From Gibbula magus (taxonomy: Eukaryota > Mollusca > Gastropoda > Trochida > Trochidae), in NCBI GenBank assembly GCA_936450465.1, contig OW388294.1, positions 69,412,075 through 69,476,074 of the forward strand: a stretch of 64,000 bases of DNA, given 5' to 3'. Shown piece after piece: positions 1-11,335 of this stretch. The stretch's first letter is position 1. Each line of letters starts with the position of its first letter. The translations under genes and the position numbers were made by a program. Below the pieces are notes generated by a model. That model saw nothing but the letters and a program-made list of their open reading frames with translations, did not search any database and was not told the DNA's origin.

Positions 1-473
1 TCCACCATCCGCCCATGTGGGTCAGATCGGGTGGTGCTTTCACCCCACAGGCTACTGTGGGCGTTGAAATCACCTAGGATTAGGCCTGAACTTCCCACCA
101 AGTCACTGAGTTTTTTAAGTTCAGCAATTGTGGTGGGTGTTGTTACCCTATGATAAACATTGGCGATGCGGATTCTTTTACTATTTGCCAAAACGACTGA
201 GATGACCTGGGTTTCTAGGTTTCCCACCTTAGCTTCAATCTGAGTGGAGGTACAGTTGTCTGCAACCAACGTTACCAATCCACCACCCCTATTGTCTCTG
301 TCTTTTCGGTATGTTATATACCCAGGAATCTGAAACTTCGCACTCTTTCCCAATTTAGCCTCTTGTATAAGGATAATATTGGGTTTCAGAACCTGCTGTC
401 TGACTAAGGCGTTGAGTTCGTGGCCGTTCGATCTCAGTCCATTGGCATTCCATTGTATCATTTGCAGTGCCAT
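1..473 (-). CDS. LINE-1 ORF2, N-terminal endonuclease domain (partial)
   Basis: The frame is open from the ATG at 473 to the window edge (157 codons visible). Reading the minus strand gives features of the endonuclease/exonuclease/phosphatase fold of LINEs: an early IQWNANGLRSN motif, IILIQEAKLG with the catalytic Gln-Glu, and LILGDFNAHSSLWG with the Asp and Asn of the active site. In such elements this domain nicks the target DNA to prime reverse transcription. The reverse transcriptase would follow to the left, outside the window. It starts 40 bp after the ORF1 stop. No internal stop is seen. Confidence 0.88.
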   Translation of the reverse strand, partial: MALQMIQWNANGLRSNGHELNALVRQQVLKPNIILIQEAKLGKSAKFQIPGYITYRKDRDNRGGGLVTLVADNCTSTQIEAKVGNLETQVISVVLANSKRIRIANVYHRVTTPTTIAELKKLSDLVGSSGLILGDFNAHSSLWGESTTRSDPHGRMV

Positions 474-513
474 GATGACTTATTTGAGCTTAAATTGACA
501 GCTTAATAATTGC

Positions 514-2749
514 TTATTTAAGCTTGAGAGCTTTCCTCATTTCAATGATTGAGCGCGGATATGATAGGAAAGTTGTAGCAAGTTCCCACATAAGTAGGAG
601 TGACTTGTCAATTTCACTATCATCCTTTGTGCCTAGTTTGATTAAGGCGGCACAAAAGAATTCGACCATCTTGGGTTCAAAATGCCCACTCGCGCAGCTC
701 TCAGAGTCATTTTTAACAGCCTGCCTATGGACTGATTCCCTATTTTGTTTAGGTTTAGGTTTGCCCTGACCTTTACCTGCGTTACCTTTGCTAGTAGGTA
801 CGCCTGTGCTGTTCGCCTTAGCACTGCCGGGGATTTCCTTAGCCTTAGGATTTCCCTTGTTTTGTTTTTTATTAGTGCTTTTAGCCTTAGCACTCGTGTT
901 AGGTTCCACTGCCCTTTGTGGACCTTTGTTTTGTTTAGGAGTGTTCATTGCCCGTTTTGAACCTCCTTTAGTCTGACTTGTGCTGGTCGCCTTAGCACTT
1001 GGGTTGGGTTTGGCCACATCAGCGACCTTGCCCTTTCCCTTAGTGGTACGTTTTTTGGTCTTTTTGCGGACCACCAGTTCGAACCCGTCAGATTCATCTG
1101 ACTGTGACTGTTCACCTTTGTCACCCGTGCCTGTAACTTCTTTATTGATGTTACGTTTTTTATTTAGCCTGCTCCTGCAGAAGCTGTATAGAGACGAATG
1201 CCCTCGTTTCTTACAGTTTATACAGTAAGGTGAGCAGGCTCCTGTGCACTGGGACAGCAGTTTTGCACAAGTGCGGCACCTTGCTTGCCCTGTGCAAGAT
1301 GCACGCACATGCCCATAACTGAGACAGTTCACACATTGTCTCGGGCGTTTCTGATAAGGGAGAGTGTCAATTTCCCTATCATGAAACTTTACTGACTTTG
1401 GGGCCGTGTTCCCCAACACTGAGATCACCACGACTCTAGTGTTTTTGCCTTGACTCTTGATGCGAAACAGAGATGTTATTGTAGGGTTTTGTTTTGGGAG
1501 GGTCTGTAGATCACCATCGGTGATACTCAGGTCCAGATGAATAACACATCTGGTCTGATTGACCCAACCTGGCACTATCCATGATAACATCTCATTTTTT
1601 ATTTCAGAGGGGAGTGCCATAGAGTCCGATATTTCGTCTCCACTGACAAAATACCCTCTATTTACCCTCCTGACCTGACTTACTCGAATAGACTTTGCTA
1701 ATTCCTCCTTCAGGGTTTGGGCCGTGACCCGATTTGGTAGGGTACTGTTATAGTCCATGGAGTAGACTAAACGTTCCCAACCCGACCCTTTAGGAGGAGA
1801 GGTTTTTGCTTTCACCTTTTTAGCATTGTCTGTGGCCTTCACTTTGCCTGTCCAAATCCGAGCAGGTTTCGCGGTCAGATTGACTGAAACTAGCTGACTG
1901 TCTCCTAGTTTCCATCGGTTTTTGCTTAACCATTTCAGCATAACTGCTGAAAGGCTGAGATGCAACCAATTTCCTTCTCTTGGAAATGTTGGAGACAGGG
2001 CTAGGTCCAGGTCTATTCTTTCCGCTCTGGAGAGTGGTCAATTCTCCAGTTGAGCTAGGCGAGCTCGGGGTACCCCCCTGAGAGCTGGGCTGACTCTCTT
2101 GGGAGGTGGCTTCAATTCCTGACATGAACTCGAGGTCCATTTCGCTGTCAACTGTGGGCTCAGTTGCAGATATACTAACATTAATGTTCGGGGCCTGAGA
2201 GTGTGGCTGTCTCTCAGTCTCAGATACTAATGTAACTGAATTCTGACTTGAGGGTGGCAAATCCTCAGTGTCAGAACCCCGAACTATATTCAAACTCGGG
2301 ATGGGCAGTCCCTTATTTTGAGTCTGAAATGGTTTTCTTAAACTAAAGTTCGGGACCTGAGAGTTGGGCTTTCTCTCAGTTACAGATACTTTAGTACCTG
2401 AATTCTGTCTAGAGGGCGGCAATTCCTCAGAGACAGAACCCCGAACTGAAGGAATACTCGGGGTGGGCGGCCCCTTATGTTGAGTTTTCTTATTAATGTT
2501 AGTTTTATTGGTTTTCAGGTCCCGTGGGTTTGGCCCTGGCTTCCCCACGGTTGTGGTCACTTTCGTTTCCACATCCCGATTTACGTTGGGTTTCCCCTTA
2601 AGTAAACCAGAAACCCGAAGTACCTCTTTAGCTTTTGTCGTACTTACCAACGCCTTGGAAGGGGCTTTGGTAGTAATCTTTCCTGGTGTCGCTGTGAAGA
2701 CGATCCTCTCAGCTTGGCTGAAGTCCATGTTCTTAGATTTACTCCCCAT
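514..2749 (-). pseudogene. LINE-1 ORF1, gag-like nucleic-acid-binding protein, frameshifted
   Basis: Two overlapping open frames make up one gag-like protein. The first runs from the ATG at 2749 to a stop at 1820 (309 aa, low-complexity Ser/Thr/Pro/Lys-rich). The second is open from about 1965 to a stop at 514. The second holds the conserved gag part and the zinc knuckles in about 1185-1340: CVNC-x4-H-x4-C, then further Cys/His clusters (CRTC..., CINCKKRGH...C). It ends in a Lys/Ser/Gly-rich tail. The frame change needs one surplus base or two missing bases; a run of five A on the minus strand at 1919-1923 is the best candidate site. A second short ORF or programmed shift is possible but less likely. 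Confidence 0.75.
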
Positions 2750-2864
2750 AATGGGAATACTAAGAATTACAAATGGACGTAGTCCTCCTTTTGCGGTGAT
2801 ATCCTCTCCTACAGCTCCACTGTGTCGGTGTGTGTGTCCTCCTTTTAGAAAAGTTCACTAAGTT

Positions 2865-3014
2865 CACTCCATGAAATGTCCGAGATGAAAATCACATAAA
2901 TTCCCTTTTGAATCACTCCATGTAATGTCCGTTAGTAGTCCTCTTCGAAAAGTTTAACAATTCACTCCATGAATCAGTAGAAATAGTTCAAACTGTCACT
3001 CCATGAAATGTCCG
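2865..3014 (-). repeat. Four repeats of an 18 bp motif in the LINE-1 leader
   Basis: On the plus strand CACTCCATGAAATGTCCG occurs exactly at 2865-2882 and 2997-3014, with one mismatch at 2914-2931, and as a shortened copy from 2963. They lie between the ORF1 start and the 5' end of the element. Repeated blocks in LINE leaders often belong to the internal promoter; that role is inferred here. Confidence 0.7.
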
Positions 3015-3050
3015 TAGCTCTCTAAGCGTAATGGTGAACACAACTCACCT

Positions 3051-3058
3051 CTTTTATA
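3051..3058 (-). promoter_or_regulatory. Gene A TATA box left facing LINE-1
   Basis: TATAAAAG on the minus strand, identical to the gene A TATA box of other units. The first T is at 3058, and the last host base before LINE-1 (3029) is the 30th base counted from it, where transcription is expected to start. The gene A body is displaced by LINE-1, so this promoter now points into the LINE leader. Confidence 0.8.
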
Positions 3059-4465
3059 CCAGGTGGTCTATGTTTCTTGCCTAATTACTAATTACGCTTC
3101 AAAGAGGCCTCATTTGAGACTGGGCAAAGATCTTTTCAATTCCAGAGAGTGGTTATCCTATTATTCAATTGCATCAATCAAAACATCTTACTAATTACTC
3201 ATCCAGCAGCAAGTTTGTTATTTGCAATCAATTATACTTCAAAGACTTGAGCAATCAACCTGTCACAACAACCATTTGAAATTAACCCAGTCATTTATGA
3301 CTAAATCCTCCTTGGTTGAAAAGCACATACTTTTCTAAGTAATTGGTAATATTTGTCAATCGTTTTTTACTGTATGATCTGTGTATTTCACGAAATCCCT
3401 AGTTTACACATGAAACCAGTCATATTCATTATATTTCACTGATAACACACTGTCTTAACGGGTAGGACGTGAGGAAGTTGTTATCCTGAAAAAGAATTTG
3501 CTCATGTATTCTGCTTCTAAATGTGTTTTAAGGGTAAATACCTCAGAAATGCATATTTGTACAGTTGAATTGTACTGAAAAGGAATTTTCTCATGTATTC
3601 AACTTCTAAATGCCCTTTAAGGGCAAATATCTAAGAAATACATGTTTGTACATTTGATTTGTGCTGTAGAATTTGTATCAGTAAAATATGGTAACCTTTA
3701 AGGGACACCTTTTTTGGACGTCTTTGGCACTTTTGCACATGTCTTTTTAATCTTTTAATTATGAATCCTAATGGATAAATCACCAATGTATACAGACAAA
3801 ATACTCAAAATACATATATTATTTTAACATTTGAGAACCAAGTTTTAATCAGTAGTAGACCAAATTAATTGCTATCTCTTTCAATCGAGAACATATTGTA
3901 ATTGAACATTGATGCCATTTCTAACTATCTTATAAATGTATGTTGTACTTATAAGTAAACATTATGTATGAGAGAAATTGCACATACTCTTCATTCTTTA
4001 GTTGATCAGGAAACATATATTAATACATTCTTAACATATGAATGTGTTATCTTTTAAGGGCATTATACAAGTCGCATACATAAGAACAGGAGGATTATTT
4101 TTGGATAACAACTTTTTAAATTTGGAAATACACAACGTTTCTGAGTATATACTCAGTCCTTCAATAGGGTAGATTTGTAGGAAAATAACAAAATGATATA
4201 CATTTATATAGCAAACAAAACAATGGTGAGGAAAATCTTTCTGTTCCAACGTGAATGCCTATTTTGATCCATTGCCAAATTATATGAATAAAACAAATAG
4301 CAACAATGTATTCAGCACATTTATTTTTCAAGTAATAACCACAGTAATATTTCTTATAACGTGACCAATTAGTTGTTAAATTATGTTCTTGTAGCATGAA
4401 CGCCATACATGAAACATCCCCAATAGTACAACTTTTACTATTGGTTACCGATAGCATTGTCCTCG

Positions 4466-4684
4466 TCATAATGTATATTCATAGCCATGTTGGAAACAAA
4501 TCTTCAGTTCGTGTGCAGATGATACGGATACTACGTCTGAGGTAACTATATCTTCCTTGGGTGTCACTGATGTCGTGGCTGGCTTCACGTCGATAAAGAA
4601 GTTAACGTTGAGATGCTCCTGAAGCCATCTTGAAACCTTTCTTGTTGAACGTTGTCCCGAAATGGTGGTGTTTGATTTTTCCAT
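4466..4684 (-). CDS. Gene B copy 1 (72 aa, unknown function)
   Basis: Open copy of gene B in the left edge unit, with Leu64 changed to Phe. Its TATA box TATATAAG is at 4764-4771. The region downstream differs from the other copies more than the coding part does. Confidence 0.72.
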   Translation of the reverse strand: MEKSNTTISGQRSTRKVSRWLQEHLNVNFFIDVKPATTSVTPKEDIVTSDVVSVSSAHELKICFQHGYEYTL

Positions 4685-5268
4685 CTGGAAGTCAGGGAGG
4701 TAAGAACTTTCTGGATTGAGCTCTGTTAAGAGTTGTAACTGAAATTTACTAAGGTTGGACCTTCTTATATACTAGTCTAATGGATAATGGAGAGTTGTTA
4801 AGGTAGAGAACCCTTTCTACTTTTTACATCAAAGGGAACTATCATCACCCTCATCAAATAGTGTGTTCTTTAGCATTAAGAATGTTTTGTTGTTATTTTC
4901 AGAAGTTCAAGAAACATGAAAAGCTTTCGCCTGAAATTACTTAAGCAAATATAAGGATAAAAGTGTACACTATCAAAACAAAGGAGAAGATAATTGGAAT
5001 GTGTTTCTACAATGGCCAGCTGTATCTCTTCACCCATTTCAAAGAATATGTTTAGCTCAATTATCGATGTAGTGAATTAATGTGGGTATTTGTAAAGAGA
5101 GTAATGTGGATTTTCTCATTACTTAAACTACCGTTATTTTATTCACATTCTGAAAGAATATCATAAAAACAAAACTCGCTTCTTGTATTTGACGTTTTTT
5201 TTATTATTAGAAACAACATAAAAGAGTAATAAAACACAACAATTGTAAACATAGTTGTAATGACATAT

Positions 5269-5531
5269 TCAACACATGCTACATTGAAGTCCGTCCTTAA
5301 TGAATGTTCTCATCACTGAAGCCGACTCTTTTGGCATACTTTGCAGAGAAAGAGAGGACCTTGGAGTTTTCTTTATTCTAGATCTGATGGCCTTCCTCGT
5401 GATGCTACTTCTCTTAAAGTTGTTTCCTGAAGATACGTCCTCTGACAGCGATGTCAGCGAGGAGTTAAGCACAAGCTGTGCCTTTAGCTTCAGCTGACGT
5501 CCCCTAGAATGGAATTCGGCATCTTTACGTC
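5269..5531 (-). pseudogene. Gene A remnant, 3' end only
   Basis: Only the C-terminal part of the long form is left. The N-terminal part with the WL motif and first repeat, the leader and the TATA box are all missing. Homology to intact copies stops after TACGTC at 5531. The remaining frame is open but has no promoter of its own. Confidence 0.88.
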
Positions 5532-5534
5532 AAA
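5532..5534. other. Scar of an 801 bp deletion
   Basis: Left of the scar the sequence matches an intact unit up to position 10956 equivalent; right of it the match resumes at 11758 equivalent (TAGTTTACAC). The missing block is 801 bp with three filler A bases. It removed most of gene A, its promoter and part of the spacer. Confidence 0.8.
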
Positions 5535-5755
5535 TAGTTTACACATGAAACCAGTCATATTCATTATATTTCACTGATAACACACTGTCTTAACGGGTAG
5601 GACGTGAGGAAGTTGTTATCCTGAAAAAGAATTTGCTCATGTATTCTGCTTCTAAATGTGTTTTAAGGGTAAATACCTCAGAAATGCATATTTGTACAGT
5701 TGAATTGTACTGTAAAGGAATTTTCTCATGTATTCAACTTCTAAATGCCCTTTAA

Positions 5756-5771
5756 AGCGCAACTCCCGGAT
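5756..5771 (+). repeat. Left terminal inverted repeat of the TTAA element
   Basis: AGCGCAACTCCCGGAT directly follows TTAA at 5752-5755. Pairs with 9024-9039. Confidence 0.8.
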
Positions 5772-8700
5772 AAAATGGACCAAAATTCGTTTGACTAAAC
5801 CAAGCTAAATTGTACACTAATGTGCATCTGTATGCATAGTATCTAGCTAAATATGATTTTTCGTTAGGTCATAACATTTTTAAAACAATAGATTATTTTA
5901 TTATTTGCGATTATAAAAAATAGCGTCATTTACTTGCCGCGATCGTTTTGTTCCGGTGATGTAACCGGATGTGACGTCAACTGGGGCAAACAAACGTGAC
6001 GTAACAGCACAACACATCGCTTCACTTCGGTGATCGCGTTTTGACGATTTTGGTCACAAATAAAGTTAAACTGAGAGTGAAATTCGAATATCTGCTGTAT
6101 GAAAGTATAATGGCAACGAGGAATTAGCTAAATATTTGTTTTGGTACATAATTATGAGAAGAATTCATGATCCGAAGGACAAGTCAAATTCTGTAGCCTA
6201 GTGAAGCAGTCGTTGTCCTCTGTCGACACGGAATGATTTCGGTAAGTGGGTCTTTGATGTCTTTCTTCTAACGATGCATAATTTGTTATGTGAATGGACA
6301 TGTTCTTTCGAAAATATAAATATTACTTGAATTTTCAATCTGAGTCGAGGAAAACAACATTATCAGTCTGTCAAATCGTGGCTCTCGTCGAGTGTGTTTT
6401 GCAGATCCTATTTTCGATACGCGCTCACAATCTTCCAAAGTGATTTTTTAAAGAAATTTGTCTGGCCCACAGGGATGGCAGTATCCAAATTTTGATATCC
6501 ATAGTAATTTTTACTAGCCTCGGTCTGAATGACTGGTGTTAATTTTAGCCCAGAGATTCATTAACATGTCAATTATGAGAATTAACTTATACTTGTAATT
6601 AATTTGCACCATTTCTTTGGTAAAATGTTAATGTGTGCATGACTCGCCTTTTTAAAAAACGTTTATAATTGATTTGTCATCAACTTCAGGAAATTATTTT
6701 TTAAATATCGACATTTGCTTTCAACTAAATATATTAGACAGATATCAAATTCAAATCCATATCACAATGTAGTAGAAATTACTACTGGTATTTAAAAATT
6801 ACAAATTAGAAGCCATCTGAGTTACAGTAGTGATCTTGGTTTAAACATATTTGTATTTCATAAAATGAAATAAGGATTGGTGAACAAGCCACAAGGCTTA
6901 TTTGAACAACGTTCCTTTTTAGTGATCATGAATGTATATGCATATTTAAATTTTCAAAGAAATGGCTTTCCATAAAAGATTTCAATAATTTGTTTGATAA
7001 CTATTCATTTGTGTGTGATGAAATTAGACTGAGGCTGTAGATGTTTAGAATTATTTCACTTGCCTGACATAAAAATATCAAAGGTCCTATACCAAATACC
7101 AAAACAAAAACATGTTATGAATTAATCATGTGTAAACATATGCAGCATCAAGAAAGATTTATTATTGTTGTTACAGGTGATGGGAGTCCCTAATACAAGA
7201 GAACACATCAACAAAAAAAACCCATTAGGAATGGACTGTATGTGCAGTAAAATATTGGTGCTGAAGGTCTTTGATATCAGGAAATGATATATATAAACAT
7301 TGTCATAAGAAGTGATATATGCCGATTGTGTGAACTGATATCCAAATCATTATCTTCTCTTGGATATGAGAATGTGCCAATGTTTTAGAAATATTGTATT
7401 CAACTTTGCAGGAAACTTGAGCAAGACTACACAAAATAGTGTAATAGTAAATCAAATTAAAATTCAATTTAATTATGAGAGTAAATAAAATCAAATATTT
7501 CCCAAATTATTTAAAAATAAATTTTATGTTAAAAACTAATTTCATGTGCACTGTTCCTTTGTAATTCCTAAAATGCAAACACTTAAACAAAATAATGTAC
7601 ACAAAATAATGTTCAATACATGTATACTTAGTTGAATAAATTTGGCTCTTATATTTGTTCTTTTATTCATGATTAAAAAGTGGAAATGCAATATTGCATC
7701 TTAAGTGACTTTAATGTCACAATAAAAATAGAAAACTTGAACATAATTTCTTTTCAGAATTCTTAGGTCTGTTTCAAGGTAAGTTTATTTGATATGCAGG
7801 TAGGTGTAGGCAAATGTAAAACACAAGTCATGCTTACATAGGTATTTACACACTGTTACAAATCTATTTTATATAAATACATATCTTTGTCCCTTTGGAT
7901 TATCCTATTTACAAAATTAATCATATGCATTGTGATGAAGTATATTTTTTATTTTTTATATATATCTGTAACTGAAAATACAGGTTAGTTAAAATTGCAG
8001 ATTATATCAATAAATGTCTGAATTTTCCATTTGATCAGATAATATATAGTTGACAAATATACTCATAAAATATTATGTAAACTTTGAAATGAATAATGAT
8101 TATCTTATCATTTAAATGAGATATCAATCACCAAAAATTCCATTATTCAGTTTCTTATTTATTTTATCCACTAAAATACAGATAAGTTAGATAAAATATT
8201 TTCATTCTTTCTTTCAATGTCTTTCAAAATTTATGAAACAATATCACTACAATTAAATTATTTCTATTGCAATACACTATTCATCCTAAAACAAAATTGG
8301 GTACGAGTTCAGCGAAACGTGTGGATATGCATTGGAGTTCACTGCATCCCGAGAAGATATCACGTGACCATGCAGGTACGGTAAAGTTATTTCGCCAAAA
8401 ATGAAATAACCTTTATATTATAGTCACCAAATTACAAAATATTTAACTACATGCATACACTATTAATGATGTATCTAAAATACGTAAGCTTGCCAGCTAT
8501 GTCAGCACTGAAACACGTATGATATCAGCTGTTCGGTTAATTATTTGGGAATTTACTTCCGGGTTTAGTAAGAACCATTTTTAAAACTTTATCGCTGATA
8601 TTGAGTATATTCCTTTTCTGATTCTCTTCAAGTTGTCATATGCAAATATATGGCAAGTTTTTACATTAAATGGTCGACTGGTTTGATTCCTATTGCCCGC

Positions 8701-9023
8701 GCAGTTTACTAGTCTGATAGTGTTAATACTACGGCGGCCGCCATTTGCATTGGTTTGTGTTCTCCAGTTGACGTCATACATTCCTTCGGGGAAAATCGAG
8801 ATTTTTCCGGTGTTCTCCGTAAAACAAGATGGCCGACACGTCAAAAAGCGACGTAAACAGACAGTTTTCTGACTTCTTTTACGATTTGCTAAAGTCACGC
8901 ATGATTTAAATGGTAATGGGATGCGAGAATTTGTTGTTTATAAACCGATTCACATAATTTCCATGTCTTTGCAATGTGCATGTAAACCATAGGCAGTTAC
9001 TTGAAAGAAATTGGAGCAAAATC

Positions 9024-9039
9024 ATCCGGGAGTTGCTCT
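9024..9039 (-). repeat. Right terminal inverted repeat of the TTAA element
   Basis: Reads AGAGCAACTCCCGGAT on the minus strand, with one mismatch to the left end, and is followed by TTAA at 9040-9043. Confidence 0.8.
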
Positions 9040-9890
9040 TTAAGGGCAAATATCTAAGAAATACATGTTTGTACATTTGATTTGTGCTGTAGAATTTGTA
9101 TCAGTAAAATATGGTAACCTTTAAGGGACACCTTTTTTGGACGTCTTTGGCACTTTTGCACATGTCTTTTTAATCTTTTAATTATGAATCCTAATGACTA
9201 AATCACCAATGTATACAGACAAAATACTCAAAATACATATATTATTTTAACATTTGAGAACCAAGTTTTAATCAGTAGTAGACCAAATTAATTGCTATCT
9301 CTTTCAATCGAGAACATATTGTAATTGAACATTGATGCCATTTCTAACTATCTTATAAATGTATGTTGTACTTATAAGTAAACATTATGTATGTGAAGAA
9401 ATTGCACATACTCTTCATTCTTTAGTTGATCAGGAAACATATATTAATACATTCTTAACATGTGAATGTGTGATCTTTTAAGGGCATTATACAAGTCGCA
9501 TACATAAGAACAGGAGGATTATTTTTGGATAACAACTTTTTAAATTTGGAAATACACAACGTTTCTGAGTATATACTCAGTCCTTCAATAGGGTAGATTT
9601 GTAGGAAAATAACAAAATGAGATACATTTATATAGCAAACAAAACAATGGTGAGGAAAATCTTTCTGTTCCAACGTGAATGCCTATTTTGATCCATTCCC
9701 AAATTATATGAATAAAACAAAAGGCAACAATGTATTCAGCACATTTATTTTTCAAGTAATAACCACAGTAACATTTCTTATAACGTGACCAATTAGTTGT
9801 TAAATTATGTTCTTGTAGCATGAACGCCATACATGAAACATCCCCAATAGCACAACATTCTACTACTGGTTACCAACAACATTGCCCTTG

Positions 9891-10109
9891 TCATAATGTA
9901 TATTCATAGCCATGTTGGAGACAAATCTTCAGTTCGTGTGCAGATGATACGGATACTACGTCTGAGGTAACTATATCTTCCTTGGGTGTCACTGATGTCG
10001 TGGCTGGCTTCACGTCGATAAAGAAGTTAACGTTGAGATGCTCCTGAAGCCATCTTGAAACCTTTCTTGTTGAACGTTGTCCCGAAATGGTGGTGTTTGA
10101 TTTTTCCAT
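9891..10109 (-). CDS. Gene B copy 2 (72 aa)
   Basis: Open, with the consensus protein. TATA box at 10189-10196 and likely start site near 10165. Its downstream part shares the base change TTTATATAG with the left edge unit, where inner units have TTTACATAG. Confidence 0.75.
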   Translation of the reverse strand: MEKSNTTISGQRSTRKVSRWLQEHLNVNFFIDVKPATTSVTPKEDIVTSDVVSVSSAHELKICLQHGYEYTL

Positions 10110-10693
10110 CTGGAAGTCAGGGAGGTAAGAACTTTCTGGATTGAGCTCTGTTAAGAGTTGTAACTGAAATTTACTAAGGTTGGACCTTCTTATATACTAG
10201 TCTAATGGATAATGGAGAGTGGTTAAGGTAGAGAACCCTTTCTACTTTTTACATCAAAGGGAACTATCATCACCCTCATTAAATAGTGTGTTCTTTAGCA
10301 TTAAGAATGTTTTGTTGTTATTTTCAGAAGTTCAAGAAACATGAAAAGCTTTTGCCTGAAATTACTTAAGCAAATATAAGGATAAAAGTGTACACTATCA
10401 AAACAAAGGAGAAGATAATTGGAATGTGTTTCTACAATGGCCAGCTGTATCTCTTCACCCATTTCAAAGAATATGTTTAGCTCAATTATCGATGTAGTGA
10501 ATTAATGTGGGTATTTGTAAAGAGAGTAATGTGGATTTTCTCATTACTTAAACTACCGTTATTTTATTCACATTCTGAAAGAATATCATAAAAACAAAAC
10601 TCGCTTCTTGTATTTGACGTTTTTTTTATTATTAGAAACAACATAAAAGAGTAATAAAACACAACAATTGTAAACATAGTTGTAATGACATAT

Positions 10694-11335
10694 TCAACAC
10701 ATGCTACATTGAAGTCCGTCCTTAATGAATGTTCTCATCACTGAAGCCGACTCTTTTGGCATACTTTGCAGAGAAAGAGAGGACCTTGGAGTTTTCTTTA
10801 TTCTAGATCTGATGGCCTTCCTCGTGATGCTACTTCTCTTAAAGTTGTTTCCTGAAGATACGTCCTCTGACAGCGATGTCAGCGAGGAGTTAAGCACAAG
10901 CTGTGCCTTTAGCTTCAGCTGACGTCCCCTAGAATGGAATTCGGCATCTTTACGTCTAATGGAACTGACTCTCTTTTTCATCTGTATCAGGCGATTCTGC
11001 AACACCTTTGTACGTACAGTAGGAGCTGATTTTTGTGGTGTTGTGTTGTTAGGTTCTTGGAGTAGTTCTTGTGCTTTTATCCTGAGCATTCGGCTCTTTT
11101 CTGCAAGTTCTTCATCTTTCTTGTGAAGCGGACTGCGTCGTTTTTTTATCATAAGGAGACGGTTGTTAAGGGCCTTGGTGCGTACTGCCCTTGTGGTGTG
11201 TGCAAGATTGCTGAAAAGACGTTTCTTTTGACAGCACTGGCAGTCGGAGTTGGCCACCGCGTGATCCTCTAACCAACTGAGAACCTTTCTTTTGGGTGTA
11301 GTTAAGTCATGGCAACTGAGACTGTTAGCATTCAT
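10694..11335 (-). CDS. Gene A copy, long form (213 aa), slightly diverged
   Basis: First complete gene A from the left. Long C-terminus, Lys120. It has private changes Gln100Pro and Leu107Val plus several silent changes in the region coding for the second repeat, more than inner copies have. TATA box at 11409-11416. Confidence 0.78.
   Translation of the reverse strand: MNANSLSCHDLTTPKRKVLSWLEDHAVANSDCQCCQKKRLFSNLAHTTRAVRTKALNNRLLMIKKRRSPLHKKDEELAEKSRMLRIKAQELLQEPNNTTPQKSAPTVRTKVLQNRLIQMKKRVSSIRRKDAEFHSRGRQLKLKAQLVLNSSLTSLSEDVSSGNNFKRSSITRKAIRSRIKKTPRSSLSLQSMPKESASVMRTFIKDGLQCSMC

Larger units (their letters stand above)
1..3028 (-). mobile_element. LINE-1: non-LTR retrotransposon, 5' part, cut by window edge
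   Basis: The element reads on the minus strand from its 5' end at 3028 towards the left edge. In order it has a leader of about 280 bp with repeated motifs, a gag-like ORF1 with zinc knuckles, and ORF2 starting with an apurinic-like endonuclease domain. This order is known from jockey/I/R1-type LINEs. At 3028/3029 it joins array sequence exactly where an intact unit has the presumed start site of gene A, so that gene is interrupted and only its promoter remains. The presence of the leader suggests a full-length 5' end. The 3' end and the target-site duplication lie outside the window. Clade assignment (I, Nimb or R1-like) is not settled. Confidence 0.9.
3029..5531 (-). repeat. Leftmost array unit, most diverged
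   Basis: This unit carries many private changes compared with inner units, for example GATAAATCACC instead of GACTAAATCACC near 3775, TATGAGAGAAATT near 3967 and a different sequence near 4425-4455. It keeps gene B but only the 3' end of gene A. It begins at the LINE-1 junction and ends at a deletion scar. No other gene is seen in 3060-4465 or 4772-5268; those stretches match the two spacers described in the reference unit. Confidence 0.85.
5756..9039. mobile_element. TTAA-flanked DNA transposon, 3284 bp, probably non-autonomous
   Basis: Inserted in the spacer at CCCTTTAAGGGC, splitting it so that TTAA is present on both sides (5752-5755 and 9040-9043). The ends are inverted repeats: AGCGCAACTCCCGGAT on the left and AGAGCAACTCCCGGAT read inward from the right, one mismatch in 16. 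A second inverted match, TGACGTCAACTGG, lies at about 216 bp from the left end and 263 bp from the right end. TTAA duplication is the hallmark of piggyBac-type elements, but a TA duplication fits the same bases, so a mariner-like origin is not excluded. No convincing transposase frame exists; the interior is AT-rich with CpG-rich subterminal parts. The longest frame (8581-8898, minus) lacks recognisable motifs. Confidence 0.82.

Noticed and set aside
524..1228. Plus-strand frames of 60-82 codons over LINE-1 ORF1
   Set aside because: They are reverse-strand shadows of the gag-like frame with low-complexity hydrophobic content.
8581..8898. 105-codon frame in the TTAA element as a gene
   Set aside because: It begins at GTG, has no ATG-led start of note or known motif, and lies in the subterminal inverted region.
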